From Heligmosomoides polygyrus polygyrus (lineage: Eukaryota; Nematoda; Chromadorea; Rhabditida; Heligmosomidae): a stretch of DNA of 64,000 bases. The stretch spans positions 27,593,253 through 27,657,252 of the forward strand of contig OX377203.1 in NCBI GenBank assembly GCA_947396885.1, given 5' to 3'. Both the position numbers and the translations under genes were made by a program. Shown here one piece after another: positions 1 to 13,030 of this stretch (positions are counted from its first letter, which is position 1; each line of letters starts with the position of its first letter). Below the pieces are notes generated by a model. That model did no database searches. It saw only the letters and a program-made list of their open reading frames with translations, and was not told the origin of the DNA.

Positions 1-1551
1 CGTGGTGAGCGCTATTCTTTAAAGGTTTCCAAATACGCTTGCTTTTGAATTTCAGCTCTTATGCGGTTAGTTCTTTTAAAAGATGTTTACCTTTCATGAG
101 ATTTCGGTTCTTCAATATTTTTTATTCATTCCGGACTGGCAGATCCGCAGCACGGACGGCGGTGGAGACTGACGTCACTGGGAGTAGCGCATAATAACAA
201 GATAACCAGAAATGATAGCTAGGTAGCTAGGTAGCCAGAAAATTATTACAGGTAAATGTCAAGTGCGTTGTACCGAACTGAAGTGTAGCTGTTTTAGCTC
301 CTAAGCATTTATCTGTTTTGTGCTTGTTCTGTCTTGTACAAACTTCTTCCTAAAGCAGTCGACGTACCTTAACGTATAATCGCGATGGTGTCTATCAATA
401 AGTGGCGTAGCAACTGTAGTCTTTTGACCAACAGATTTACAAGTTCTCTTCGCACGTAGAGGCATTTACTAAACACCACCTTGGACAAGAGCGTCTCTTT
501 ATCCTATTGCAGGGTCACTCGTCTACCTGCAATCGTCGCCCAACGAAACTGCAATCTTCTAAGAAGACGCGGATGCAATACACCAACAATCAATAACCAA
601 CAATAGCCGAGCTAAAGCTAAAAGCCTGTAGACTATAGCAGAGAACTAAATAAATAATCGATGACAACATCTTAATAATAGTTGCTGCAAACATTACTGT
701 AGTTAGGTAGTATCCCCTATATATGCACTTCAACAGCCTTTAACTATCGTTGTCTCTCAATGGTGAAACTCGAGTATGTAAAATATTACGTTGTCCCACA
801 AGTCCCCGCCGTTTTTTTAACGATTCACTGCAGATTTCGCCAGCGGTCTCTTGCATAGCGCTGCATAGCTTTCGAAAGAGAATGATTTGCTCTATCAGAA
901 CATGTATTGCATTTCTTTTTTCATCATGAATTTCGTCAATTTTTAGGTCGGTGAAGTGAAAAAGTGAAAAAGTAGCCATTTGCGCACTTGTTCTCTCCGC
1001 TTAGGTTTGTAGTTTTCTGCGCAGTTTTTTTTATAGCATTTGGAATACAATGTTCTGTACTACAAGAATATGTGTTGGTCATATTTTCTCACTTGTCCTT
1101 TATTGATTTTTAGGCCATCAAATTGTGAATTCCGACTTTCCCGTCCGAATTTTTACCAAAACTCCGGTTCTGTGGTTGAACTTTTTGCTTGTTGCTATAT
1201 GTCGTTTGGAAGAGGATGTCTTGCTCAGTAAGAAATTGTGTCGCGTTTGTTGGCTCACGCTGATTTCTGTCGAATGTCAACAACTGAAGAAGGAGAAGGA
1301 GTTGTTGGTGAAGACGATTTTTCTCTTTTTGGCATTTTGTTGATATTCAATAGAAATCAACAAACGCGACACATATTCTTATAGAACAAGACATTCTCTT
1401 TCGAATGACATATGACACCAACCCAAAAAGGTATCCCACTCCTTGAATTTGTTAAGGTGTTCGATCTCACTGGTGAGACGCAGGAGTGCTAAATTAGGGT
1501 TTGTTAGTACAGATCGGTTTCGGCATTGATTCACAGAATTTTTCGAGGCTC
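1..1551. other. Region without recognised gene
   Basis: AT-rich sequence with only short scattered frames. No transposase, polymerase or splice-consistent exon was recognised on either strand. Confidence 0.5.
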
Positions 1552-1609
1552 TAAGGCCTTTATCATACCACCGCTCATCCGGTGTGAGCGGTGTTATAAC
1601 AAAGGCCTA
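1552..1609. repeat. Palindromic MITE-like hairpin
   Basis: Ends AAGGCCTTTATCATACC and its near-complement GGTGTTATAACAAAGGCC enclose CCGCTCA/TGAGCGG arms. The AGGCC...TATA ends match other hairpins at 54.55, 59.3 and 36.7 kb. Confidence 0.6.
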
Positions 1610-1988
1610 ACGCACAGAATGTTTTGAGAGGGAAACGATGGAATGTGCATTTATCAATGCTCGACATCGTACGATAAATACACATCCCGCCGTCTTCAGA
1701 TTATTTGAACCTCATCATTCGCACATAACATCGGCATTCCCTCATCTATCTTTCGATCCAGCTAATTTTTTTAGTTGCGATTTTAGCCTCGCACTCACCG
1801 TGTGGCCTTCACACATTTTGTGGCCTATTTTCGTACCTATATGTACATGCATACCATTGATGTGAGGAATTTCTGTTTCCTTTATCTGGATTCCGGTCTA
1901 CAGCCATTTGTAATGTTTCCGCTCCGCTCCGTGTTCCGCTTTTTCCGGGCCGGCAGCAGGGTCAAGCTTGAGGTTCGGGAATCGAAGC

Positions 1989-2043
1989 GGGGGGGGGGGG
2001 GGAGGGTCGTACTATGGCCTCGATTGGAGGGGGGGGGGGGGGG
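1989..2043 (+). repeat. Two poly-G runs (14 and 15 G) with a duplicated flank
   Basis: G14 at 1989-2002 and G15 at 2029-2043 are followed by the shared sequence GGGTCGTACT, a short tandem duplication. Possible G-quadruplex. The preceding 1908-1960 resembles the dispersed CCGTGTTCCG repeat. Confidence 0.7.
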
Positions 2044-2287
2044 TCGTACTCTTCCGGTTTTGTCAGAGGATTCTCTCTTATTTTTCAGGTTTTTAGGCGA
2101 TTTTTTTATTGTTAATAAGTTTTTTTCCAGGAATGTCTACAAAGGCGTGGAGCCTCTCCTTCCCCCGAAGTTGTAAAAATTAATATTAAAAAAGTTTTAA
2201 ATAACGATTGCATTACTTGTTAAAAATAAAGATTTTAGCCGGCAGAGTTGGAGTCAATGAGAGGTTTTAATTTTTTTCAGGAAGTCA

Positions 2288-3605
2288 TGGACACGACAGT
2301 TTTTTGCTTCAGCGAGCGACATCTGCATCCTAAATTACAGTCTATAGAATTTGAAGTGTCAATTACTAAGGAAAATTAAGTGCTTTCCCTCCAAGATTTT
2401 TGGAAGCGCTCTTCGAAGCGATGACGCAATGGCAACCGGAGGATGGACTGGTCACGGAACTAATTTTCTCTCTTCTGCAGGAAACGGCATCAGAAAGTGA
2501 ATTTGTACCCTGTAAAATTTTAAGCCACAGTTTGACACACGGTAATAAAACCTGTCTTTATAAAGCGATCCCCTGTATGAACAGACGCTCCGATTTGTAT
2601 CATTTGCCGAAAATTTTCGACACCTTTAATTACATGGAAGCCGCTATTTTTACAACCTGCTTTTTAAAGCCTAGAATCCAAACTTGTAATTTTAAAAGCT
2701 CTGTGAATGCTTCAGAGGCGTCGAACAAACTCCGGAATATGGTAGGTTACGTGGAGCCATTGCGTTCTCCGATATCATCCATCGCCACTGAGGATGGGCC
2801 TTCTTGCGTAAAATTCTTCTGTCTTCTGAAGGAAAGAACACGCGAGAGTGAAATTGTGCTTCATTGAATTTTAATTCATGAATATTACACACTAAAAAGC
2901 TCAGCTTCTTCGCAGCGATCTCGGATATGATTAGGGCGGATAGTATTTAAATTTTTGGTTTTTTAAGAAAAATTAATTAATTTTTACCTGAAACAGATAA
3001 CGCACACAGTTGAAATCTTGCCACAAAAAGTTTCAAGACTTGTTCAATGTTCGGTGTGAAAATCATGGTTTTCTGAAACGGATAGATTGGATCGACCCCT
3101 GGTGGATATGGCGCCGATGTCATAGGAGCAACGAAATTCGACGTTCACAAAAATGACTATAAGTCGGTAAGTTTTTCAAAACTTGAAAAGCCAATGCCTT
3201 TTTAGAAACTAGAAGAAGGTGATTTCATAAAGTATAAAAATAGGTTTCAAAAAGTAGGTCTTCATACGGGCGGAGATCTTCGATTTTTGATTCAAAAAAT
3301 TGTGATGTGTGATTTTGTATAAACAATCGTAAGTCGGTAAAATTTTGAATTTTAAAAAAGCTAATAGCTTTTTGCAAACTAGAGAAAAAGCGCTTTTGAT
3401 GGGAATTAGTTTTTAACAGGGACGTCTTCATACGGGGCGGTGGGGTTCGATTTCTGGTCGACTGTTGCAGAAATACGTGTCAAAAATCGAACTCCCCGCC
3501 CCTTATGAAGACCCCTTTTTTGAAAACTGATTTCTATATGGGTTCAAAAAGCTATAGGGATTTTTGAATTTCAAAAAAAAGAGCCGAGTTATGATCAATT
3601 TTGTG
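2288..3605 (+). repeat. Left arm of long foldback repeat
   Basis: About 1.3 kb matching the reverse complement of 5085-6384 with scattered differences. The outer end has GGACACGACAGTTTTTTG. A frame at 2400-2867 is matched by one in the other arm, but both look incidental or decayed, with no recognised domain. Confidence 0.75.
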
Positions 3606-3609
3606 TGGA

Positions 3610-4560
3610 ACTACCCTGCATCAAGTATGGCGTTCTTCAGATAGGAAACCGCAGTGTAAGTAGTTCCATTGTTATACACTTTGCACTTTGTGTAAGAGAA
3701 TGCCCGACAAGTTCTCTATCGGGTTGTGACCTGGAGAACAACTAGGCCACTCCAAAAGTTGAATTTTGTTGGAGTTAGCCAATCTGTAGTTGACTGTGAT
3801 ACATGTATGGATGCATATCTTGTTGGAAAATAAGGTTGTGCCTACGAAATCTTCTGAAATATGGCAGGTGATCTCCGAGCAATTTCACTGATTTTCGTCT
3901 ACATAAGACGAACTCCAAAACAACAAGTTCCTGTACGAACAACGCAGCCCAAACCATGAGGCTTCCACCACCGAAGCTGCGCCTGCAGAATACTCAGTTC
4001 TCTTTCCTCAGATCTCTCCAGTAGTGTCTGTATCCAACGGGACCATCAAGGTCCCACTTCTTTTCGTCGGAGAATACCACCTAAAATTGAAAACGCACTT
4101 CTGCTTGTATTTCATGCTAGATGCAGTCTAACCTTCATCTTCTTCCAATTCGTGCTCACGTCGCACGAGCGAAGTTGGGCTTTGCGGCCTTGTGGCAATC
4201 CAACTAACGAGGGGCACGCTTCATTGCTCGAAGAACAATTTGTGTACTGCTATTCAAACTTCGTAGTACTGTCCATTTCGATGCAGCGAGGTCTAGATGA
4301 CATCGGAGGTCCTCCGCGGACAGGTTGCTGTTGGAAGCTCTCCGGAGCAGGCGGCTCTCATCTCTTGCAGACAGCTTCCTTGGACGGCCAGCTTTCGATT
4401 TTTGCTTGTTGGCTTCCGTATCCCTCAGACAGCGATTGATGCAGTTCAACAACCTCACTAGTTGAGCTGCGATCTTCCTGTTTGAGAGGCCGCCGCATGA
4501 AGAGCATTGACTTGAGCTTGCTCATGTAGAAAGCTTGGGATTCTTTGCCATCGTACCGAT
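3610..4560 (-). pseudogene. Decayed Tc1-family transposase in the foldback loop
   Basis: Reading minus: N-terminus MAKNPKLS near 4546 followed by a stop and frameshift, a GLSNRKIAAQL helix-turn-helix piece, a segment with AGRPRKLSARDE and MKRAPR (4458-4204), a catalytic-domain piece with FQQDMHPYMYHS (about 3825), and WPSCSPGHNPIENLSG near 3740, the Tc1 signature before the last acidic residue. Multiple breaks; inactive. Confidence 0.8.
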
Positions 4561-5084
4561 AGATAGCAGTGATGCTTTTCGTTGCATTATTGACATATAT
4601 TCATACCGTATTTTGTGCAGGAAAATGGTGAGCGTGGAAATTTCCTCAAGTGAACCTATGTTTTGCACCAACCTCTATTCGGTGCTTCTTCAATAAAAGT
4701 TCGTAGGAACCGGCACTGATAAGATATGCTGCTTATAAATTTTCCATAAAGGTTTTCGATAGTGAGGAATACGATGGGAACATCATTGGGCCTCGGCAAG
4801 GGGTTCTTCGGGTACTAATGGGCAAATCAGAGGTGAACCTTTAATTTTGCACCGGGGTGTATGAATCTTGGCAAAAATCGACCAGAAATCGAACCCCCAC
4901 CGCCCCCTTTGAAGACCTCCCTGTTGAAAACATATTTTACAACCATTGAAGAGCGTTTATTATCTAGTTTATAAAAAGCTATTGGCTTTTTTAAGGTTCG
5001 AAAAACTTACTGAGTTATGATCAATTTCGCGAGATCACTCCAATGTCGTCGTAGCAGAACCGATCAGAGTCTACGAGCAGTTTT

Positions 5085-6384
5085 TCACAAAATTGATCAT
5101 TGCTTCGTTCATTTTTTGAAATTCAAAAATCCCAATAGCTTTTTGGAAAATAGAGAAAAGATGCTTTTTAACCATATAGAATCCAGTTTTCAAAAAAGGT
5201 CTTCTTCACAAGGGGCAGGGGCGGGGTGTTCGATTTCTGGCACGTATTTCTGCAACAGTCGACCAGAAATCGAACCCCACCGCGCCGTATGAAGACGTCC
5301 CTGTTAAAAACTAATTCCCATATGGTTCAAAAGCGCTTTTTCTCTAGTTTGCAAAAAGCTATTAGCTTTTTTAAAATTCACAATTTTACCGACTTACGAT
5401 TATTTATACAAAATCACTTCAATTTGTTTCAATCAAAAATCGAAGACTCCCGCCCCGTATGAAGACCTACCTTTTGAAAACCTATTTTTATACTTTATGA
5501 AATCACCTTCTTCTAGTTTCTAAAAACGCATTGGCTTTTTCGAATTTTGAAAAACTTACCGAGTTATAGTCATTTTTGTGAACGTCGAATTTCGTTTCTC
5601 CTATGACATCGGCGCCATATACACCAGGGCTCGATCCAATCTATTTCAGAAAACCATGATTTTCACACCGAACATTGAACAAGTCTTGAAACTTTTTCTG
5701 GCAAGATTGCAACTGTGTGCATAATCTTTTTCAGGAGAAAATTAATTAATTTCTCTTGAAAAACGAAAAATTTGAATACTATCCGCCCTAATCATATCGG
5801 AGATCGCTGCGAAGAAGCTGAGCTTTTTACTGTGTAATATTCATGAATTAAAATTTTAATTTTTCCGTGAGAAGACCATCTTCAGTGGCGATCGATGATA
5901 TCGGAGAACGCAATGGCTCCACGTAACCTACCATATTCCGGAGTTTGTGCGACGCCTCTGAAAAATTCACAGAAAAAATTTAAAACTATAGGAAGTATGG
6001 ACTTTAAAAAGCAGGTTGTAAAAATCGCGGCTTCCATGATATTAACGGTGTCGAAAACTTTCGGCAAATGAGACAAATCGGAGCGTCTGTTCATACAGAG
6101 AATCGTTTCAGAAAAACAGGTTTTATTACCGTGTGTCAAACTGTGGCTTAAAATTTTATAGGGTACAAATTCACTTTCTGATGCCGTTTCCGGCAGAAGA
6201 GGAAAAGTTCCGTGGCAAGCCCATCCTCCGGTTGCCATTTCGTCATCGCTTCGAAGAGCGCTTCCAAAAATCTGTAGGGAAAGCACTTAATTTTCCTTAG
6301 TAATTGACACTTCAAATTTTATAGGCTGTAATTTTAGGAGGTACCATAGATGTAGCTCGTTCACGCAAAAAACTGTCGTGTCCC
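5085..6384 (-). repeat. Right arm of long foldback repeat
   Basis: Inverted copy of 2288-3605; outer end CAAAAAACTGTCGTGTCC. A partial inner copy in the other orientation lies at about 4860-5040, so the loop side has rearranged. Confidence 0.75.
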
Positions 6385-6649
6385 TAAGATGCTCTAAAAG
6401 CCTGAAAAGTTGAACTCGTTGTGATTAATTCGAAAGCTGCTCTCAAAAGTGTTTTATTTTGAGCTGTAAACAAACAAAATTTTATTATCAAATGACTACA
6501 TACACAAAACGTTTATCAGCTTTTTTTCTAACAAATTACTAAATGAAACAGTTATTAGCACTCTTTCTTGAACTAATCTGACACAGTCGATGCTGCACCT
6601 GGAAGGAAGGGCCTATTAAAGGGTACAAAAATCGCATTTAAAAAAATTA

Positions 6650-6905
6650 AAAAATTTGAGGGGGGTCGTAAATTTTCGGCAAAAATCGATCCCCACGCTT
6701 GACCCTGGCCGGAAGACGGGACGGATGTGGTAACTCACCACCAGCAGTGATGTGCGGAATTTTTTTCGAGAGAAACGGAACACAATATGGAGCGGAAGAG
6801 CTCAAAAATGGACGGAAACCGGAATACGAAACACGGAAACGTAAATGACTCAAAACTCATTATCGAAGTGGGTGCAAATTCTTTCTGTACATGGTGAGAA
6901 AGTAT
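6650..6905 (-). repeat. Dispersed CCGTTTCCGTGTTTCG repeat, copy
   Basis: Minus-strand copy of a repeat also at about 14385-14582, 16490-16610 and 17865-17945 (plus) and a fragment near 1910. No coding capacity recognised. Sequence between 6400 and 6650 shows nothing else. Confidence 0.55.
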
Positions 6906-7109
6906 TTTAAACACAATGAACCCAGCTGACGAGTAAGATGCCGTAGATCTCGCCATTCCTAACTCTGAACCGTTCTCTTTGAATGTCCCAGATCTATCCT
7001 AATTGGGAGTGGCAGTACTATGGTTACATTTGCGTTCAGCACCCTTAGACACGACCCCCAATCTGAGTTCCATGGGTACCCTACATAGAATCACTTGGCA
7101 GTAGCTGAA

Positions 7110-7552
7110 TCTCTAAGACAGCCTCAAAGAAAGGCGTCGTGACCTCCGTACGACCGAACGGTAGTCGCGGAGGTCAACAGGTAAGCCGTGTCGATCAACA
7201 CGTCGAAGTCGGTATCGACGTGCCGCCTGCGCACGGAAGCTTCTAGAGCCGGTTAGAGACGTAGGGGAAGCGTGCCGCGGGGCGCTCTTGCCGGTCGGCC
7301 AGTCAGTCGTTGGCACGCCGCTCCCGCTGAGCGGTCGTGCCCGGGCACTGCTCCCGATGTCCCCTTGGTCTCCAGCGTCCGCCGTTCGTCCATCGCCGTC
7401 ATGGGGGCCTCGTCTTAGCCCGGAGTCGTCAAGGACTATCCACCTTAGACCAAGGAGTGCTGTTGTCGCCTTGTATCATCCGTCGATCGTCGTGGTGATC
7501 ATCGCCGACCTCCGACCTCTCTTCCGTCCTCGTCGACCGACGGGTGATAGTC
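7110..7552. other. GC-rich segment without recognised gene
   Basis: CG-rich block adjoining the 7.55 kb foldback arm. Frames are open on both strands because of composition; no domain seen. Confidence 0.4.
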
Positions 7553-7942
7553 GTTAGTCCCGACTCGGATGCGCACTAACGATGCCGACAGTGCCTGTGG
7601 TGCCAATTAGCGTCGACTCGCACAATGCCACCCGCCGCTTCGCGACGATCTCCAAGACAGCCCTCGCCGCCGTGCGATGGTGACCTAGCCGAGCACGGGA
7701 GCCTGTAGATCGACCGCGACCCCACTGAGGCCGAACATCAAGATCGACCAGATTTACAGTTACAGCGGATAACTTATTTGAAGGGTTTACAGAGGCAGTG
7801 CAAAAAGTCGTACTGGTGCGGGTCCCACACACTTTCATGTCAAAATTTCGAGCTCTATCTGATGGGCTGTACAAGAACACTTAAGAATTCCTCTATAGAA
7901 ATATTTTGATGCAGGCTTCGAGCCAAAGGCTTTACGAACAAT
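7553..7942 (+). repeat. Left arm of second foldback repeat
   Basis: About 390 bases complementary to 8446-8831, including GTGCCAATTAGCGTCGACTC at the outer part and GAGCTCTATCTGATGGGCTG inside. A short hairpin (AAGGCTTTACGAACAA / TTGTTCGTGAAGCCTT) follows at 7926-7961. Confidence 0.8.
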
Positions 7943-8445
7943 TTTGTTCGTGAAGCCTTTGGCACCAGATAAAGGCTGCACGAACAATCCATTTAGTAGA
8001 GACCCTTCTTAGGAGAGTCCTGTTCTGGTTTTTTCATAGTATTTCTCAGGTTTTTCTAAGATCCTCGACATCTTTATGAACCTTTGTGATACTCAGCACG
8101 ATATTTCTCGAAACTAACATTAAATAGGTAGGAGTAAAAATTCATGGTAATTGAATTTTATCACACAACATATCAAATTGTTCTTCCAGTGACATGCCAG
8201 TAGAATAAAGTTGCATCCTTCATGAATGAAGAAAACCTTCTGAGGAGGCACCGTTGTTTTAAGCATCAGTAATCATTTCGCCTCCAAATCTATGCCCTGG
8301 GGAAGATTTCTTGCATTGTTCGTGCAGTCTTTATTCGGAGGCTTTCACCAAAATGTCTCTAATGGAAAATTTTTAAGCATTATTGTACAGCCCCTAAGGT
8401 AGACCATAAAAATTTCACTATAAAGTCTACGAAATTCGTGCCTAA

Positions 8446-8831
8446 TTGTTCGTGAAGCCTTTAGCTGGAAGCCTTGGTCAAAATATCTCTACAGAGGAAT
8501 TTTTAAGCGCTCTTATACAGCCCATCAGATAGAGCTCGAAATTCTGACATGAAAATGTGTAGGACTCGCACCAGTACGACTCTTAACGCTGCCTTTGTAA
8601 ACCCTATAAATAAGTTATCCGCTGTAACTGTAAATCTGGTCGATCTTGAAGTTCGGCCTCAGTGGGGTCGCGGTCGATATGCAGGCTCCCGTGCTCGGCT
8701 ACCATCGCACGGCGGCGAGGGCTGCCTTGGAGATCATCGCGGAGCGGAGGGTGGCACGGTGCGAGTCGACGCTAATTGGCACCACAGGCACTGTCGGCAT
8801 CGTCAGTCCGCATCCGAGTCGGGACTAACGA
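8446..8831 (-). repeat. Right arm of second foldback repeat
   Basis: Inverted copy of 7553-7942. The loop (7943-8445) holds further partial copies of the inner arm, so the element is nested or rearranged. Confidence 0.8.
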
Positions 8832-9910
8832 TTGCCTCCCTCGACCGACAGGTAACGCCGGTGCTCTGACCGGCGTTGTCGCCTCTGTCTTTGCACATGT
8901 CACAGAGGCAGGGCCGGCCATGGCCGGCGGGTTATTGGCTTTGCTTTCCCCTGATGGTTTGGGTGCGGTCTTCCCTTAACTCGCAGGCTCTCTTATTAGC
9001 TGTTGTGTATTGTATCGATAGTAATTAGTCTTGCATAATCTCAGTTCATCATCTTCATCATTTCCATTAGTGTGTGTTCTGCTTGACAGCGGGGTCCGCT
9101 ATTCTGGTGTGGTGACGTCAATTCTCCTGATCAAATGCTTGATCAGGGTGCACACCAGCTATCTTCAAGCTCACATGCAACGTATCTAGCCATCGTTGCT
9201 TCGGGCGTCCTCTGGTTTATGACGCATAAACTTATATATTTAATAATTGTTTATCAATCTATGTGGTCTGTCGATCCTGTGACTGTTGAATGTGTTAAAG
9301 AGTGTGAGCCAGTAAAAACCAGGGGACCGCTAGAGGTCGGGATACGCCTCGAATGAAGGGGATAACGAAGGTGTATCATGGAGAGGTATTGGATCAGGAT
9401 CATGCCTTAACATGGCGGCATAATGGATCCGCAAAGGGCTTATTGGCAGTTATATCGCGTGGTCTGAGCAACCTTAGCGAGCGGCAGATCCGAGTACCTA
9501 GCCGGAGCGTCGGGCGGCTTTCCCCGTCTCCGCCGATGTTTCGACGGGGGACGACGGCCCGCGTCACGACAGGGGGGGGGGGGGGTGGAGGGGGAAAGCA
9601 TGCCCTCCGACTAGGATAAAATGTCCCCTATAAAAAGCAGTGCTAGTAATCTAAGAGTGCTTATAGAATTCTGATTTACATAGAATTCGTGTTGCAGGCC
9701 AGACCTAAGACTAGGAGGGACAAAGGTAAGCGTGCTCCGGATAAGGAATTTGATTCTTGATTCAGTCACTTACGAAACTTTGTGGCTTTATATTGTTCGG
9801 TAAAACATCGCTTCAGGGAAAGAAAAAAGAATCCAATTTAGTTATCACGCTGTGAGGATGCACCACCGGCCTCAAAGCAGCACAATCACAGAAATGGGAC
9901 GCATAGTTAG
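8832..9910. other. Region without recognised gene, with a G14 run
   Basis: No recognised coding sequence. G14 at 9572-9585. Short frames at 9135-9619 match no family I know. Confidence 0.4.
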
Positions 9911-10082
9911 TGTTGTAGGCATTGAGCAGTAATAGCATATCGACCCTTATCTATAACGTCACGGAATCTACGTCATAGCCCTAACGTGTATATCATGTCA
10001 ATGTATTGTCTATGTAATATCCACGTCACAGCCACGTAATAACTGGACCCTGAGTTGTCTATAAATAGCCCCCGATTGTTCT

Positions 10083-10153
10083 GTATTTGTTCTTCGTGCT
10101 TCCTGTCTGCTGTTCTTCGCAATAAAGCTGTTCTACCCTGGACGATTACAACA
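10083..10153 (+). repeat. Left LTR, portion shared with the right LTR
   Basis: Matches 14239-14309 almost base for base, including AATAAAGCTGTTCTACCCTG, which contains an AATAAA polyadenylation signal as expected for an LTR R region. Confidence 0.75.
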
Positions 10154-10175
10154 AGTGACGATCAAGGACTGAAGA

Positions 10176-11290
10176 ATGGACGCCGAACAACTACGCTCGA
10201 TCCTGGAAGCCCAGTTCCGTCTGCAGGAGAAGACTCTCAACGCTGTAAGGGACCGAATGGATCGCCTTCTTTCGTCGATGGGAACGACCTCAACCGCCGC
10301 ACCAGCAACGACAACAGACTTCGTCACGAATTCGATCTCGTCTCGACTGCCTCAGTTCAGCTACGACCCAGAAAATGGATGCACCTTCAACGTGTGGTTC
10401 AGCCGCTCCGACGACATGATCGCGAAGGATGGCTCCACTCTGTGCGATGCAGCGAAAGCTCGTCTAATCGTGTCGAAGCTGGATGCCGCCTCCAACCCAA
10501 CCAATTCACCAACCATATCCTGCCGTCGAAGCCTTCTGATATATCGATGGAGGAGACGGTAAAGACACTCAAGGAGCTGTTCGGACACAGTGCAACGGCG
10601 AATCTCTACGCGACTACACTGGAATGGTCAACCAACGTCACGAATTGGCCAAATTTAACGCAGTCACCGGCGAACAGATTGTCTTGTGTGGATATGTGGC
10701 CTCTCCGCTCCTGAATACGCCGACATTCGTACCCGCGCTCTACGAAAAATGGAGGAGCAGCCGCAGACTACTCTCAAGGAACTGAGTGCTGAGGTTCAAC
10801 AATTCGTGGACATCCGACACAACGCTAAGCTACTCGGAAGCACATCTTCACATGTGCCTGTCGTCAACGCCGTGGCTACTACTACGTAAAAGCGGCAGCG
10901 GGACCCGCCTTCACCTTGTTACCAATGTGGAGGATCGCACTGGGCCAAAGACTGGGAATTCGTCAACAAAAAGTGTAACGCATGCTCACTCGTCGGGCAA
11001 AAGAAAGGCTTTTGCAAGAATTTCAACAAAAGGAAGCAGAAAAGGACCAGGACGAACCACCGACTTGCCAACAACGTCGTTGTTGCTGCCTCCACCACCT
11101 CTGCCGTGTCAACAGTCACTCGCATTTACCGAAACGTGACAATCAATGGCTCTACCGTTCGGATGCGACTCGATATCGGTGCCGAGAGAGATTGAATCAC
11201 AATCGGACGCCCGAAGCTGCAGCCGCCATACCTGACGCTGAAGTTGGCCAACAAAAAGGAAATTCGGGTACGTGGTCATTTTAAATAAGT
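10176..11290 (+). pseudogene. gypsy gag and protease remnant
   Basis: Begins MDAEQLRSILEAQF. A gag-like core with RLPQFSYDPENG and a frameshift near 10500 continues in another frame as ILPSKPSDISMEETVKTL. A zinc knuckle CYQCGGSHWAKDW lies at 10917 and a protease active-site remnant LDIGA at about 11169, shortly before a stop. Confidence 0.7.
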
Positions 11291-11399
11291 TTTGTCATCG
11301 ATGGTCGACGTGGAAATAGAAGCTGCCACGTCGCAGATACCATGTCGCTGCTAGGCCTCGATTGAATCACCCAACATCAGCCGCTGTACCGTAACCTTG

Positions 11400-12985
11400 G
11401 AAGGTACCTGCAATACTGTCTCAGTTTTTACGCTCCGAACACTGCGATCGTCACTCATGGTAAGGATGAAAACCAAATTTGCTCCAGTATTCGCACCAGG
11501 ACTGGGATACTGTACAAAATCAAAGGCGTCACTGAAACTCAAATATGATGTGAAACCTGTGTTCCGCAAGGTACAACCGGTGCCGTACACTGCCATACCT
11601 CGCATTTCACAGGAGGTCGATCGACTGGTCACCATCAACGTAATGTCGCCCGTTGACCATTCTGAATGGGCCGCTCCTGTCGTCGTCGTCCAGAAGAAGA
11701 ACGGTTCAGTCCGTTTATGCGCTCGACCAGCACCAAACGCCAACGCCTGATGACATATTTACGAGACTGAACGGAGGTCGATTCTTCTCGCAAATCGACC
11801 TTGCTGAAGCCTACCTCCAGTTGGAAGTGGACGAAGTCTCCTAGCCGCTGCTGACAATTAATACCCATCGAGGATTCAGCCGTTTCAATCGCTTACCTTT
11901 TGGGATCAACCCGGCTCCAAGCATCTTTCAACAACTACGTTTTTACTTCCGGAATGGAAGGAGTTGCCGCCTATCTCGACGATCTTATTGTCACCGGCAA
12001 GACCATTGAGGAACATAATCCACGCCTTGAAGCGCTATTTCGAAGGATCCACGACTATGGATTCCGTGTTCATCTGAAAAAATGCGCCTTCTTACAGACT
12101 GAGATCACCTACCTTGGCTTCGTCATCGACGCTGAAGGACGCCGTCCTGATACCACCGAAACGGAGGCAATATGCAAGATGCCTCCTCCAAAAGACATCA
12201 GCCAGCTACGTGCTTTCCTCGGATTAGTCATCTTCTACGGAACATTCGTCAAAGACCTGCACGACATTCGAGCTCCGTTAGACGCACTGACTAGGAAGAA
12301 TGCCGCATCAGGTGGACAACGGAATGCCAATCTTCCTTTGACCGAATAAAAGCGACACTGAACTCAGATTTCCTCCTGACCCACTTCGATCCCAGTCTGC
12401 CAATCATCGTCGCCGCAGATGCCTCCAACAACGGAATCGGAGCAGTCCTGACACATCGCTTTCCGATCGAGAAAAGCCGTCTACCACGTAAGTCATGCTT
12501 TGACGCCTGCTGAAAGAAATTAAGGTCAGATCGAGAAGGAAGGACTGGCCTTGATTTTTGCCGTGCAGAAGTTCCATCGATTCGCCCATGGGCGTCATTT
12601 CACGTTGAAAACGCACCACAAACCTCTTCTTGCGCTTTTCGGAAGCAAGAAGGGTATCCCTCTTTACAGTGCCAACCAACTTCAACGATGGGCCAAAATC
12701 CTGCTGAACTTCAACTTCTCCATCGAGTACGTAAACACGAACGACTTCGGACAAGCTGATGCCTTATCCCGACTCATTCTTACACGAACGTCGAAACCTG
12801 AAGATCGCGTTATTGCTGAGGTTGAGGTTGATATCGCAGCCGAAATCATGGACAGCTGCCGCAATCTTCCTCTCTCCTTCAAGGAGATCCGTTACGCTGC
12901 TGCCTCAGACCACCTGCTGTCGCAAGTGATTAAAAACACTCAAACAGGAAACTGGCCTAAAGTCACTCGCGATTCACCCTTCTGA
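11400..12985 (+). pseudogene. gypsy reverse transcriptase and RNase H remnant
   Basis: RT fragments in changing frames: FSQIDLAEAYLQLEV before a TAG at 11842-11844, then YLDD at 11972-11983 and LKKCAFLQTEITYLGF. RNase H piece with IIVAADASNNGIGAVL at about 12400 and the tether NTNDFGQADALSRL at about 12740. Inactive by stops and frame changes. Confidence 0.85.
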
Positions 12986-13030
12986 CACTTCTACAACCGC
13001 CGAGACTCACTGTCCACAGTCGACGATTGT

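Noticed and set aside
2400..2867. 155-codon plus frame, with a related minus frame at 5882-6286
   Set aside because: Both lie inside inverted copies of the same repeat, match no family I know and differ by frame breaks; treated as repeat sequence.
7113..7557. Open frames on both strands
   Set aside because: GC-rich composition next to a foldback arm; no domain, no splice context.
7554..8869. Paired frames with similar peptides on opposite strands
   Set aside because: Explained by the two arms of one inverted repeat.
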